Origin: Phyllobacterium sp. 21LDTY02-6
Lineage (GTDB): Bacteria; Pseudomonadota; Alphaproteobacteria; Rhizobiales; Rhizobiaceae
Reading direction: 5' to 3'
NCBI RefSeq assembly: GCF_023554255.2
Contig: NZ_JAMJWD020000002.1
Span: 186,001 to 250,000, forward strand
Length of the DNA stretch: 64,000 nucleotides
Under the pieces are notes generated by a model. The model made no database searches. It saw only the letters and a list, made by a program, of their open reading frames with translations, and was not told the DNA's origin. Of the stretch, positions 26,601 through 34,555 are shown in pieces. Position numbers and translations under genes: made by a program. How positions within the stretch are numbered: the stretch's first letter is position 1; every line of letters begins with the position of its first letter.

Positions 26601-29266
26601 TGCATATCTTCACCGTGCGCCGCGACCAGATGAGCGATGCGAGCTACAATACGCTGCTGGCCTCGGCCCGCATCGTGCTGCACGCCCAGAACGGCTCGCT
26701 CTCCGAACAGCTGAACCGCAACGAGGAACTCACCGCGGAAAGCACGCCCGTGATCGCCAGACAATCGGCGGAGACGGAAACGGAGGATCTGCGCGTGGCC
26801 CAGCCCGCGCCCTTGCAGCTGATTTCGAAGTCCGCTGCCTCGCCGTCGGGCGAAGGCCTGGAGTTCTGGAACGGCTTTGGCGGCTTCGATCTCGCCAGCG
26901 GCGAATATGTGGTGCGCCTCGCCGGTACGGCCGCGACACCGCAGCCTTGGATCAACGTCATCTCCAATCCCGGATTCGGCTTCCATGTTTCGGCCGAGGG
27001 CGCCGGCTTCACCTGGTCGGGCAACAGCCGCGATTATCAGCTGACGCAATGGTCGAACGATCCGGTCGTCAATCGCTCCGGCGAGGCGATCTATGTCGCC
27101 GACCTCGACAATGGAACGGCGTTCGCTCCGACTGCCTCCGTCCTGCGCGACCCCTCCGTGGTCTATGAAGCGCGGCACGGGCAGGGCTATTCGATCTTCT
27201 CGTCGCGGCACGGGACCATCGGGCTCGAACTGATCCATACGGTGGATCCGGAGCATCCGGTCCGGCTATCGCGCCTGAAGATTACCAATCACGGCAATGC
27301 CGGCAGGAAGCTGCGCGCCTATGGCTTCATCGAGTGGATGCTCGGCAGCGCCAGGTCGAAGACGGCACCCTTCATCGTGCCGTCCTACGATGCCGGCAAG
27401 GGCGTGCTCTTCGCGCGCAACCCCTATGGCATCGAGCGCCGCGACCAGATCGCCTTCTTCGCCTGCAGCGACAAGCCTGCCAGTGTCACCGCCGATCGTG
27501 CCGAGTTCTTCGGAAACCTCGGTACGGTCGAACGTCCGGCAGCGGTCCTCGAAGCGAAGGCGCTTTCCAACAGCGTCGAGGCCGGGGGCGATCCCTGCTC
27601 CGCGCTGGCGGTCGACCTCACGCTTGCCGCCGGCGAAACGAAGGAAGTCGTGTTCTACACCGGCGATGCAACGAGCATGGAAGAGGCGGTGCAGATCGTC
27701 ACCGACCATGCCGCGAAGCCCTTCGAGGAGACGCTAGCGGCGTCGAAGCATGTCTGGAGCGATTTCCTCGGCGGCCTGCAGGTGGAAACGCCGGACGAGG
27801 CATTCAACGTGCTGGTCAATCGCTGGCTGCCCTACCAGAGCCTTGCCTGCCGGATCTGGGCGCGCTCGGCCTTCTACCAGGCCAGCGGTGCCTTCGGCTG
27901 CCGCGACCAGTTGCAGGATTCGCTGTCGATGCTGATCCTCGATCCGACGCTGGCGCGCAAGCAGATCCTCAATGTCTCGGCGCGGCAGTTCACCGAGGGC
28001 GACCTTCAGCATTGGTGGCTGCCGACGACGGGCGCCGGCGTGCGGACCCGCATCTCCGACGACGTGGTGTGGCTGGGCTATGCCATAGCCCATTACACCG
28101 ATGTGACCGGCGATTTTACCATCCTCGACGAAACCGTTCCCTTCATCGAGGGACGTGCCTTGGAGGAAGGCGAGCACGATGCCTTCTACCAGCCGACCAT
28201 CTCCGAGGAAGTGGTCAGCGTCTATGAACATGCGGCCCGCGCGCTCGATCTTGCGGTCGAACGGACGGGCCAGCACGGCTTGCCGCTGATGCTGACGGGC
28301 GACTGGAACGACGGCATGAACCGCGTCGGCGAAGAAGGGAAAGGCGAAAGCATCTGGCTCGGCTGGTTCCTGATCAGCACCCTGCGCGATGTCATTCCGA
28401 TTGCGGAGCGGCGCAACGATAGCGAGCGCGCCAAGCGCTGGAGCGCCCATATCGAACGCCTGAAAGAGGCGCTGGAGAAGAACGGCTGGGACGGCGAATG
28501 GTATCGCCGCGGCTATTTCGACGATGGCGCTCCGCTCGGCTCGAAGCAGAGCGACGAATGCAAGATCGACTCGATTGCCCAGTCCTGGAGCGTCATCTCG
28601 GGCTTTGGCGATCCGGAACGTTCGAGGCAGGCCATGCAGTCGGTTTCGACGCATCTGGTCGATGACGAGGCGAAGTTGATCAGGCTGTTCACGCCGCCCT
28701 TCAACAAGACGCATCACGATCCGGGCTATATCAAGGGTTATCCGGTCGGCGTGCGCGAGAATGGCGGCCAATACACCCATGCGGCGACCTGGGCGGTTCT
28801 GGCGATGGCAAAGCTCGGCAATGCCGATGAAGCATATCGCTGGTTCAGCATGCTCAATCCCGTCAACCACTCGCTGGATGCCGAACAGGCCGAATCCTAC
28901 CGCGTCGAACCCTATGTCGTGGCTGCCGACGTCTATTCGGTCGATCCCATGCGCGGCCGGGGCGGCTGGACCTGGTATACCGGCTCGGCCGGCTGGCTCT
29001 ACCGCGTGGCGACGGAAGGCATTCTCGGCATCAGCCGCAGCGGCGACCGTCTCTTCGTCAAGCCGGCGCTGCCCTCGGCCTGGGAGGGTTTCAGCTTCAC
29101 GCTGCGCCATGGCGGCGCGAGCTATGCCATCGTGGTCAAGGCTACTGCCAAGGGCGGGGTGACGATCACGGTCAACGGCAAGAAGCTGGCCAAGCCGGAA
29201 GACGGCATCCTGCTCGACGAGAGAGCGGCCGGCGCTGTCGCGGTCGGGGAAGCAGCCTCCGGCTGA
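20687..29266 (+). CDS. cgs: Cyclic beta-1,2-glucan synthase (Cgs/NdvB/ChvB)
   Basis: 2859-residue inner-membrane enzyme that makes periplasmic cyclic beta-1,2-glucans from UDP-glucose, needed for osmoadaptation and host interaction in Rhizobiales. Domains in order: soluble N-terminal region; two helices at about 415-475; GT84 glycosyltransferase with the DSD motif (630-632) and RHHRW (776-780); further helices at about 808-855 and 938-985; a central glucoamylase-like segment with HHHGMS (1486-1491); and a C-terminal GH94 phosphorylase-like domain from about 2360 with GDWND (2538-2542), thought to set ring size. Length fits NdvB/ChvB/Cgs (about 2830-2870). The ATG at 20687 gives the family N-terminus; 72 upstream in-frame codons cover the promoter region and are not coding. 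Confidence 0.97.
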   Translation: MALLSFLPAFASQKKTVSQIFAVQPNPIRAHYKSIDDLRVLGGMVAKGENVHLPDYEPLTFEQRTVENAKLILHVYRSSDAAARKGETITPAAQWLLDNYYLVDQNIQQVERDLPKKFIRQLPTLHGRPEIPRVMALAWLYVAHTDSQFSLNSLSAIVEGFQAIEPLHIGELWALPSAVRFILIENARRLSLRVERARGMRAYANSVADEITLNAEKDALPQLLAQYATAAKDSTFATHLLYRLRGGAMHSGAAVAWLEEELEKNGSDAESAIIQEHTRQSTGGVTMGNLIRSLKAIDDVDWITWFETVSGVDAVLRENSNFDALDFHSRNAYRVAIEKIARRAGKNENDVTQVALELARKSAEETGTEGGVTEQRKRDVGYYLAGDGRPELEEKCGYTPPPGLRWVRFYRSLGLAGLWVPASIFSIAILFLVHYWLSRAGLSDGLVLLLTLLAVFPAMETANGLVNWIIPMFMPPTRLIGFEYKNGLPLEAKTLVAVPTLITSRDSVDEHIRNLEVHYLTNPRGEVYFALLTDWADSKVEQTDDDLDILDYAREKITALNEHYTQSNPRFFLLHRKRLFNAQENCWMGWERKRGKLHELNLLLRGDKDTTYFPSNEELPGDIKFVMTLDSDTRLTPDSVNRLAGKLSHPLNRPIYNPKSGRVVSGYAILQPRVTPSLTTGDDASFLQRVFSVNRGIDPYVFAVSDVYQDLVGEGTFTGKGLYDVDFFEHALEGKIGENSILSHDLLEGGYARSALVSDVEVVEDYPTGYNVDISRHHRWTRGDWQLLPYLFSNKPGVTAVTRWKMVDNLRRSLTPIFWIVASIAAWTLLPPGIAALWQFFMIFSMFIVPTMILFTNLVPTDMNLSLKGHFQTILTDIFAGAADIALRITFLANMACLMADAIARTLYRLFVSRRHLLEWRAAAQAKASAPDTLNYYVRLMWPAVIVALVAIALPLVNESRAWMLAVPFALIWFFSPVIAWLVSRSAKPLDDLIVRSSDMGELRRFARRTWHYYDTFVTKEQNFIPPDNFQEDPHPVIATRTSPTNIGMYLLSTVAARDFGWISFNETLTRIDDTLETLEKMEKYRGHLYNWYETTTLRPLLPLYVSAVDSGNLAGHLVALSSALEKWAEAPSVYLQSELDGILDVSDILEEAIAEIPDDRRVLRPLRRRLEERVANFRRAIKTIKEEPETASLRTINLSLFASDIQRLTEELNAELALGVSEAANEWALLLVKTCQGHTDDAIGTHEATDVLRDRLVTLATRARQLAFDMDFTFLERKERRLLSIGFRVETNELDASCYDLLASEARLASLFAIAKGDIPVDHWFKLGRLLVPVGWRGALISWSGSMFEYLMPPLVMIEPLGSMLDQTNKLIVQRQIEYGESKGLPWGISEAAYNARDPEMNYQYTNFGVPTLGLKRGLSKNYVVAPYASIMASQYQPAAAVQNLQRLRAMGALGKYGFYDAVDFTKSRVPEDQQYAVVRNYMAHHHGMSIVAVNNVVFEGRMRERFHADPVIEAAELLLQEKAPREIPVLQAKADNPMRKAVESSEEPASIRYVPNPLSAPRATQVMSNGRYSVMVTANGGGYSRWNGLAITRFQPDPLESGYGTFLFLRDLDNGDWWSATGDPLRIAAEKSTTIFTDYKAEFIKEVGTIHSTVETIVASDSDGEGRRIVITNTGSKDRVLEVTSYAELVLTSEQTDMAHPAFAKMFVETETDERGDTIYATRRKRGSDDPDIHVAHLVSDGSGAMREVETETDRRSFIGRGRSLRNPAAFDENAKLSGSHGFVLDPIASLRCRVRVPAHKKVTLVFWTLVHQDRKELKDIVARFRHPDCFAREFSLSWTSSQVRLHHIGINPDEAAVFQRVATNLIYPDKTLRLPPESIASGLGSQSELWPMSISGDFPILALRIDDEADMETLKNILKAHEYWRAKGLVVDVVVINERSFSYAQDFQRGLEAICENSRARGAQMGPRVHIFTVRRDQMSDASYNTLLASARIVLHAQNGSLSEQLNRNEELTAESTPVIARQSAETETEDLRVAQPAPLQLISKSAASPSGEGLEFWNGFGGFDLASGEYVVRLAGTAATPQPWINVISNPGFGFHVSAEGAGFTWSGNSRDYQLTQWSNDPVVNRSGEAIYVADLDNGTAFAPTASVLRDPSVVYEARHGQGYSIFSSRHGTIGLELIHTVDPEHPVRLSRLKITNHGNAGRKLRAYGFIEWMLGSARSKTAPFIVPSYDAGKGVLFARNPYGIERRDQIAFFACSDKPASVTADRAEFFGNLGTVERPAAVLEAKALSNSVEAGGDPCSALAVDLTLAAGETKEVVFYTGDATSMEEAVQIVTDHAAKPFEETLAASKHVWSDFLGGLQVETPDEAFNVLVNRWLPYQSLACRIWARSAFYQASGAFGCRDQLQDSLSMLILDPTLARKQILNVSARQFTEGDLQHWWLPTTGAGVRTRISDDVVWLGYAIAHYTDVTGDFTILDETVPFIEGRALEEGEHDAFYQPTISEEVVSVYEHAARALDLAVERTGQHGLPLMLTGDWNDGMNRVGEEGKGESIWLGWFLISTLRDVIPIAERRNDSERAKRWSAHIERLKEALEKNGWDGEWYRRGYFDDGAPLGSKQSDECKIDSIAQSWSVISGFGDPERSRQAMQSVSTHLVDDEAKLIRLFTPPFNKTHHDPGYIKGYPVGVRENGGQYTHAATWAVLAMAKLGNADEAYRWFSMLNPVNHSLDAEQAESYRVEPYVVAADVYSVDPMRGRGGWTWYTGSAGWLYRVATEGILGISRSGDRLFVKPALPSAWEGFSFTLRHGGASYAIVVKATAKGGVTITVNGKKLAKPEDGILLDERAAGAVAVGEAASG

Positions 29267-29292
29267 GAAATGATGGCTGCGGTCGTGGCCGG

Positions 29293-29330
29293 TTGACAGG
29301 ACAGACGCATGTAACAATAATAGTTACATG
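29293..29330 (+). promoter_or_regulatory. Promoter with overlapping palindromic operator
   Basis: TTGACA at 29293-29298 is followed after 17 bp by AATAAT (29316-29321), close to a consensus sigma-70 promoter. The palindrome CATGTAAC-N7-GTTACATG (29308-29330, 8-bp perfect arms) covers the -10 element, the usual design for a TetR- or MarR-type repressor site. The methyltransferase start is 24 bp downstream. No regulator gene lies beside it. Confidence 0.65.
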
Positions 29331-29353
29331 ATAGATTTCCGCGATCAACCGGC

Positions 29354-30022
29354 ATGACCGACAGCAAGGCGAACGCCTTCGGCGCGGCCCATGCGCAGAA
29401 TTACGCGCAAGGGCCGCGCCGGCAGGTACCGGGCTTTGCCGATCTCCACCGCATGACTTCGATGCTGCTGGCCGAGCGCGTCCCACCGCATGGGCGCTTG
29501 TTGGTGGTCGGCGCTGGTGGTGGCCTGGAACTGAAGGCACTGGCTGACGATCACCCGGCCTGGACCTTCGACGGCGTCGATCCATCGGCGGACATGCTGC
29601 AGGCAGCCGCGACTTTGACCGGCGCACATTCGGAACGGATACGCCTGCATCAAGGCTACATCGATGCTGCGCCGCCTGGGCCTTTTGACGGCGGCACCTG
29701 CCTGCTGACGCTTCATTTCGTTCCACGCGCCGAGCGACTGGAGACACTCAGCCAGATCCACCGCCGCCTCAAGCCCGGCGCGCCGTTCATCGTTGCCCAT
29801 GTCAGCTTGCCGCAAAGCCCGTCCGAACGTTCCATGTGGATCAAGCGGCACGTCGCATTCGCCGGCACTGCAAACGCCACGGAGGCAGAGCGCATCATTG
29901 CGAGCCGGCTGACCATTCTGTCGCCCGAGGAGGACGAAAAGCTATTGTGCGAAGCCGGCTTTACCGGCGTCAGCCTGTTCTATGCCGGCCTCAGCTTCAA
30001 GGGCTGGGTCGGCTATGCCTGA
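29354..30022 (+). CDS. Class I SAM-dependent methyltransferase, substrate unknown
   Basis: 222-residue soluble methyltransferase with a Rossmann fold. Motif I is LLVVGAGGGLELKAL (about residues 49-63), the acidic end of strand 2 is FDGVDPSADML, and strand 4 reads CLLTLHFVP followed by a helix (LETLSQIHRRLKPGAPFIV). The substrate cannot be read from the sequence. It is a single gene behind a strong promoter covered by a palindromic operator, which suggests induction by a small molecule and a possible detoxification or resistance role (inference). Confidence 0.85.
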   Translation: MTDSKANAFGAAHAQNYAQGPRRQVPGFADLHRMTSMLLAERVPPHGRLLVVGAGGGLELKALADDHPAWTFDGVDPSADMLQAAATLTGAHSERIRLHQGYIDAAPPGPFDGGTCLLTLHFVPRAERLETLSQIHRRLKPGAPFIVAHVSLPQSPSERSMWIKRHVAFAGTANATEAERIIASRLTILSPEEDEKLLCEAGFTGVSLFYAGLSFKGWVGYA

Positions 30023-30096
30023 CGTCCGGCAGCGCATCCCGTATCCAAGGGGGCATGGGCGCCGCCATTTCTGTTCATAGAAGGCTGTTCTTCTCC

Positions 30097-30112
30097 ATTC
30101 TCAGTTGAGAAT
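30097..30112. promoter_or_regulatory. Palindrome upstream of the Fur/Mur gene
   Basis: ATTCTCA-GT-TGAGAAT is a perfect inverted repeat (7-bp arms) 37 bp before the fur start codon. The GAGAAT/ATTCTC half-sites resemble elements bound by Fur-superfamily regulators, so autoregulation is plausible. Not a perfect match to any one consensus I can recall. Confidence 0.5.
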
Positions 30113-30149
30113 CTTTGCAACTGGCGCCAATCTGGAGCATAGTTGCACC

Positions 30150-30587
30150 ATGGCAAATGCGAGTGGCAACAAACCGGATTACGAGAAAGAGCTGCGCCGG
30201 GCCGGCGTGCGGATCACCCGGCAACGGCGGGTCATCCTCGATATCCTGACATCGACGGAAGACCATCCCGACGCGATGAAGATATTCCATCGCGCCATCG
30301 AGATCGACGACAGCATCTCGCTTTCCACCGTCTACCGGACGATGAACCTGCTTGAAGAGATGGGCGCCATCCACCGCCATGCCTTCAATGGCGGGCCGTC
30401 ACGCTTCGAACAGGCCCATGGCGAGCACCATGATCACCTGATCGACATCGACAGCGGTGCGGTCATCGAGTTTCAGTCCGACAAGATCGAACGTCTCCAG
30501 GACGAAATCGCCCGATCTCTCGGGTATGACATCGTCCATCATCGTCTCGAATTGTATGGAAGAAAGATCAAGAAAGCCAAAGCCTGA
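30150..30587 (+). CDS. fur: Fur-family regulator, Fur/Mur type
   Basis: 145-residue metal-dependent repressor. The winged helix contains [15 protein letters not shown] and [20 protein letters not shown]; the dimerisation half has [10 protein letters not shown] (His93, His94, His96), Glu87, and [10 protein letters not shown] at the C-terminus. There is no cysteine, so it lacks the structural zinc site of enteric Fur, and it lacks haem-binding Cys motifs of Irr. In rhizobia and Brucella such proteins mostly sense manganese (Mur), so iron or manganese control is possible. I start at the ATG at 30150; an upstream GTG-type extension would overlap the palindrome. It converges on ptsN, sharing a hairpin. 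Confidence 0.9.
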   Translation: MANASGNKPDYEKELRRAGVRITRQRRVILDILTSTEDHPDAMKIFHRAIEIDDSISLSTVYRTMNLLEEMGAIHRHAFNGGPSRFEQAHGEHHDHLIDIDSGAVIEFQSDKIERLQDEIARSLGYDIVHHRLELYGRKIKKAKA

Positions 30588-30602
30588 TTGGTATGATCAG
30601 GC
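30582..30602. terminator. Shared hairpin between convergent fur and ptsN
   Basis: GCCTGAT (30582-30588) and ATCAGGC (30596-30602) form a 7-bp stem with a 7-base loop, overlapping the fur stop codon. A-rich sequence on the left and ctt on the right would give short U-runs in either direction, fitting a bidirectional terminator. Confidence 0.6.
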
Positions 30603-30629
30603 CTTATCGCTGCGGCTGCGGAGTGGCAC

Positions 30630-31094
30630 TCACGCAGCGTTGGACGTCGGCTGGGACGTCAGCAGATCATAAAGCAGCGTCGCATCATGGGCCGTGCGCA
30701 ACTTCGCGATCCGCTCCGGGTCGCGCAACATGCGCGCGATGCGGGAAAGCGCCTTCAGATGATCCGCGCCTGCATTTTCGGGTGCGAGAAGCAGGAACAC
30801 GATATCGACGGGCTGATCGTCGAGCGCCTCGAAATCGACAGGTGTCTCCAGCTGCGCGAAAACGCCGGCGATCCGCTTGACGCTGTTCAGCTTGCCGTGC
30901 GGAATAGCAATGCCGTTTCCGACGCCCGTCGAGCCAAGCCGCTCCCGCTGCAGGACCGTGTCGAAAATCTCACGCTCGCTCAATCCAGTCAAAGCGGCCG
31001 CTTTTTCGGACATGATCTGCAAAAGTTGCTTCTTGGAGTTCACTTTCACTGCAGGCAGGACAGCGTCGGGCTGAATGAGATCACCCAGATCCAT
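30630..31094 (-). CDS. ptsN: PTS nitrogen regulatory EIIA protein (PtsN)
   Basis: 154-residue cytoplasmic EIIA-Ntr, last step of the nitrogen phosphotransferase relay (PtsP-NPr-PtsN), linking nitrogen status to potassium transport and other processes. The phosphorylated His is 66 in GNGIAIPHGKL; FLLLAPENAGADHLKAL and LRDPERIAKLR are family-typical. It lies downstream of hpf in the classic rpoN-hpf-ptsN order, about 70 bp after hpf, so they may share a transcript. Confidence 0.95.
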   Translation of the reverse strand: MDLGDLIQPDAVLPAVKVNSKKQLLQIMSEKAAALTGLSEREIFDTVLQRERLGSTGVGNGIAIPHGKLNSVKRIAGVFAQLETPVDFEALDDQPVDIVFLLLAPENAGADHLKALSRIARMLRDPERIAKLRTAHDATLLYDLLTSQPTSNAA

Positions 31095-31164
31095 TATTTC
31101 TATTCCTTCCAGTTACCGCCCGCGCGCCGTGCGCGAACGGTATTTCAATTTGCCTTACCCAATC

Positions 31165-31755
31165 TCAGCGGGAGGCATTCTGACCGGGAACCGCCGAGGG
31201 ATCGATCCAGCCGATGTTTCCATCAGGGCGGCGGTATACGATATTAACCTGCGTACTGCCAGCGTTGCGGAACACAACCACAGGACTATCTTTCAGGTCG
31301 AGCTCAACGACAGCCGAAGCGACGCTCATGCTCCTGAGCGCCACGGAGGTTTCGGCGACGATGGTCGGCGCATAATCCTCCGGAATATCCTCGTCATCGT
31401 CCGGCACGGGCGCCATGACGCGATAGGAAACATCGTCGAACACGCCGTTCGAGCCCGGCGCCTGGTGCGACTTCAGGCGGCGCTTGTAGCGGCGCAGCCG
31501 CTTGTCGATACGTTCGGAGGCGGCGTCGAAGGCGAGTTGCGGATCCTGGGCCTCGCCGGCAGCCTGAAGCACCGTACCGGTATCAAGCCGGATGAGGCAG
31601 TCGGATATGAAGCGTGAACCCTGCTTTTCCACCGTCACGTGGCCGGAAAAGCCGCCGTCGAAATATTTCGAAACCGTTTCGGATATGCGCTCTTCGATGC
31701 GGACCCGAAAGGCATCGCCGATGTCCATATGTTTTCCAGATACACGCAGACTCAT
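31165..31755 (-). CDS. hpf: Long-form ribosome hibernation promoting factor
   Basis: 196-residue ribosome-associated protein of the long HPF type. The N-terminal S30AE domain (about 1-100) starts MSLRVSGKHMDIGDAFRVRI, and the basic helix SERIDKRLRRYKRRLKSH follows. The C-terminal domain (about 140-190; VVFRNAGSTQVNIVYRRPDG) mediates 100S dimer formation in long HPFs. AGGTGAGG precedes the ATG. Position between rpoN and ptsN is the conserved arrangement. Confidence 0.95.
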   Translation of the reverse strand: MSLRVSGKHMDIGDAFRVRIEERISETVSKYFDGGFSGHVTVEKQGSRFISDCLIRLDTGTVLQAAGEAQDPQLAFDAASERIDKRLRRYKRRLKSHQAPGSNGVFDDVSYRVMAPVPDDDEDIPEDYAPTIVAETSVALRSMSVASAVVELDLKDSPVVVFRNAGSTQVNIVYRRPDGNIGWIDPSAVPGQNASR

Positions 31756-31955
31756 GATACCTCACCTTCATTGTGATTTTTCATTGCCCGATTCAATCTA
31801 CACTGTGTTGAGGGTCGAGCAAAGACGTCCCGCAGTCTCCAGAAGAGACGGCCATCACATTATCCTGTTCTCTGAGTTTCCATTTAAAGGCGCGCTCTCG
31901 CTCATTGCCGCAGGTACCAGCGCTTTCTCCCCTGCCGGACTTCTTTTGGCCCGGT

Positions 31956-33551
31956 CTATTTGCCCACTGGCTCCAATCCTACACTCGACCGGGTGATGAA
32001 TCCAGAGCCGAGATTGGCACCGCGCGTTCCCGCCTGGGCTTTTTTCTCGCGCCGCCGCTGCACCGAGGAGGCAATGTTCATCGATTCCCGATATTTGGCC
32101 ACGGTTCGGCGCGCGATGTCGATATTCTGGGCTTTCAAGATATCCACAATCGTATCGTCAGAAAGCACCGCATCGGCCGTTTCGGCGTCGATGAGCTGCT
32201 TGATCTGGTGGCGAACGGATTGCGATGAATGATTGTCCTGGCCGTCATTGGCGGCGATGGCGGCGGTGAAGAAATAGCGCAGTTCGAAGACGCCGCGCTC
32301 GGTCAGCATGTATTTGTTGGCGGTGACGCGGCTGACGGTCGATTCATGCATGCCGATCGCATCGGCGACGGCGCGCAGATTGAGCGGCTTGAGCTGCGTT
32401 ACGCCATGCAGCAGGAACTGTTCCTGGCGCCGGACGATCTCGCCTGCCACCTTGAGGATGGTCTGCGCCCGCTGGTCGAGGCTTCGCGTCAGCCAATTGG
32501 CATTCTGCAGGCACTCTCCGAGGAAGGATTTGTCGCCGGGAGACACTTTTCCCTGCATCACCTGCGCATAATAGCTGTTATTGACCAGCACGCGCGGCAG
32601 CGCCTCGGGATTGAGCTCGATCTGCCAGGCTCCGGCAGAATCGCGGCGGACATGGATGTCGGGAACGATGCTGTCGGCGACATCGGATGCAAAGGCTGCG
32701 CCGGGCTTCGGATCAAGGCCCTGCACCTCGCGCAGCATGGCGAGGATTTCCGCTTCGCTGACACGGCACAACCGTTTCAGGCTGTGAAAATCCCGTTTTG
32801 CCAGCAATTCCAGATTCGCCAGCAGGATTTCCATCGCCGGCGTCGACCTGCCCCGCGCCCGCATCTGCAGGACGAGGCATTCGGCAAGATCGCGCGCGAA
32901 CAGGCCGGCGGGATCGAAACCCTGCAGGGTTGAAAGAACGCGCTCGATATCCGCGCGGCCGGCACCCAATCTTTCACCGATTTCGGCAAGATCGCCGCGG
33001 AAATAGCCCGATTCATCGAGATGTTCGGCAAGTTCATGGGCGAGGAGACGCTCGGATGTATCGCGGAAGGCGAAGGCGACCTGTTCCGTCACATGATCGC
33101 GCAGCGTGATAGCCGCCGGCGTGACCAGTTCCAGATTGAAGTTCTCATCCCCTGTCGAGACATAACCGTCGCCGGCCGACGATTTCCACTGCGAGGCGAG
33201 ACTGTCGCCGATAAAATCCCGCGTGCCGGGCTCGTCGGGGAAGACGTTCTCAAGCGAACTGTCGAACGTATCCGCCATGGCCGAAAGATCCGGCGATTCC
33301 GGCAGCCATTCCTCACTGCCGTCCTGCGGCTCGGCAAGGTCCATCGCATCGCGGCCATCCTGCTCGACTTCGCCGCCAAAGGGTTCGTCAGCCTGCGCGC
33401 GCTCCAGCAGCGGATTTTTTTCGATCTCCTGGTCGATGAAGCTTTCAAGCTCGACATGCGTCAATTGAAGCAGCCGGATCGACTGCATCAATTGCGGCGT
33501 CATCACCAGACTTTGGGTCTGCCTGAGGTCGAGTTTTGGCGAAAGAGCCAT
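31956..33551 (-). CDS. rpoN: RNA polymerase sigma-54 factor RpoN
   Basis: 531-residue sigma-54, used for nitrogen and other activator-dependent promoters. The N-terminal activator-interacting region has the Gln/Leu-rich start LDLRQTQSLVMTPQLMQSIRL; an acidic linker follows; the core-binding and DNA-binding regions end with the RpoN box ARRTVAKYRE (480-489). A tail of 42 residues follows the box, longer than in many homologs and Gly/Ser-rich. It is separated from the upstream lptB by an intrinsic terminator, so it probably has its own promoter; a TTGACA lies at 33613-33618 (minus strand). Confidence 0.96.
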   Translation of the reverse strand: MALSPKLDLRQTQSLVMTPQLMQSIRLLQLTHVELESFIDQEIEKNPLLERAQADEPFGGEVEQDGRDAMDLAEPQDGSEEWLPESPDLSAMADTFDSSLENVFPDEPGTRDFIGDSLASQWKSSAGDGYVSTGDENFNLELVTPAAITLRDHVTEQVAFAFRDTSERLLAHELAEHLDESGYFRGDLAEIGERLGAGRADIERVLSTLQGFDPAGLFARDLAECLVLQMRARGRSTPAMEILLANLELLAKRDFHSLKRLCRVSEAEILAMLREVQGLDPKPGAAFASDVADSIVPDIHVRRDSAGAWQIELNPEALPRVLVNNSYYAQVMQGKVSPGDKSFLGECLQNANWLTRSLDQRAQTILKVAGEIVRRQEQFLLHGVTQLKPLNLRAVADAIGMHESTVSRVTANKYMLTERGVFELRYFFTAAIAANDGQDNHSSQSVRHQIKQLIDAETADAVLSDDTIVDILKAQNIDIARRTVAKYRESMNIASSVQRRREKKAQAGTRGANLGSGFITRSSVGLEPVGK

Positions 33552-33616
33552 GGCGGCCGAAAAAACTCCGAAGAAAATTTACTCCGGAAACAGAACTGGC
33601 CCAAACCTTGCTTGTC

Positions 33617-33645
33617 AAACAAAAACTGCCATCGAGCGGCAGTTT
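33617..33645 (-). terminator. Intrinsic terminator after lptB
   Basis: Read on the minus strand: AAACTGCC, a 7-base loop, GGCAGTTT, then TTGTTT, a perfect 8-bp stem (33638-33645 with 33623-33630) running into a T-rich tract. It lies about 70 bp past the lptB stop and insulates rpoN from the lptCAB transcript. Confidence 0.8.
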
Positions 33646-33712
33646 CCGATCAAATCAGCAGCTTTTCGACCTAAGATTGCAGAATAACCGCTGCTTCGCG
33701 CCAATATTGCGG

Positions 33713-34537
33713 TCAGAGTCGGAATTCGTCGCCGAGATAGAGCCGGCGGACATCGGGATTGGCGATGATTTCGTCCGGTCGCCCATGCGTCAGCACCTGG
33801 CCGGCATGGATGATATAGGCGCGGTCGATCAGCTTCAACGTCTCGCGAACATTGTGATCGGTGATCAGGACGCCGATGCCGCGTCCGGTCAGGTGCCGGA
33901 CCAATTGCTGGATATCGGCAACGGCGATCGGATCCACGCCGGCGAAGGGCTCATCGAGCAGCATGAAATTCGGGCGCGACGCCAAGGCGCGGGCAATCTC
34001 GAGCCGCCGGCGCTCACCGCCCGACAGCGAAATTGCGGGCGCCTTGCGCAGATGGGCTATGTGGAACTCCTCGAGCAGGGAATCCAGCTCCTGCGCGCGC
34101 GCATGCCGGTCCTTTTCGACAACCTCAAGCACTGCCTTGATGTTGTTTTCCACCGAAAGGCCACGAAAAATGGAGGCTTCCTGGGGAAGATAGCCGATGC
34201 CGAGGCGCGAGCGGCGATACATCGGCATGGTGGTGACGTCGAAACCGTCGATCTCGATGGTGCCGCTGTCCACCGGCACCAGTCCGGTCACCATGTAGAA
34301 GCAGGTGGTCTTGCCGGCGCCGTTGGGGCCAAGAATGCCGACGGCCTCGCCGGCGCGCACGCCGAACGAAACGCCATTGACCACCTGGCGGCCATTATAG
34401 CTCTTGGTGATGCCGCGGGCGACCAGCGTGCCCTTCATGCGATCCGCCGCCGTGCTGCTGGCGGGCCGCATTTCCTGGGTCACAGTCGATTCAGTGCGCG
34501 CCTGAACCTTGTTGGGTGAACGTGAGAACAAGGACAC
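33713..34537 (-). CDS. lptB: LPS export ABC transporter ATP-binding protein LptB
   Basis: 274-residue cytoplasmic ATPase that, with LptF and LptG, extracts LPS from the inner membrane. Walker [12 protein letters not shown] (Lys76), Q-loop [13 protein letters not shown], signature [16 protein letters not shown], Walker [14 protein letters not shown] and the switch His in [10 protein letters not shown] are all present. The N-terminus carries about 33 residues beyond the usual LptB start (Met34); the GTG at 34537, 18 bp after the lptA stop, gives the long form. Both starts are possible. lptF and lptG are not in this window. Confidence 0.95.
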   Translation of the reverse strand: MSLFSRSPNKVQARTESTVTQEMRPASSTAADRMKGTLVARGITKSYNGRQVVNGVSFGVRAGEAVGILGPNGAGKTTCFYMVTGLVPVDSGTIEIDGFDVTTMPMYRRSRLGIGYLPQEASIFRGLSVENNIKAVLEVVEKDRHARAQELDSLLEEFHIAHLRKAPAISLSGGERRRLEIARALASRPNFMLLDEPFAGVDPIAVADIQQLVRHLTGRGIGVLITDHNVRETLKLIDRAYIIHAGQVLTHGRPDEIIANPDVRRLYLGDEFRL

Positions 34538-34555
34538 TAACGGATTTCCAGCGGC

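Noticed and set aside
23009-27256. A 1415-codon open frame on the minus strand inside the glucan synthase gene
   Set aside because: It is antisense to a gene with clear family motifs and reflects GC-rich third positions. Composition (Arg/Asp/Gly/His-rich) and lack of any domain are typical of shadow frames.
33590-33618. Full sigma-70 promoter for rpoN
   Set aside because: TTGACA is present on the minus strand, but the hexamer at the right spacing (TTCTGT) is a poor -10, so no promoter feature is called.
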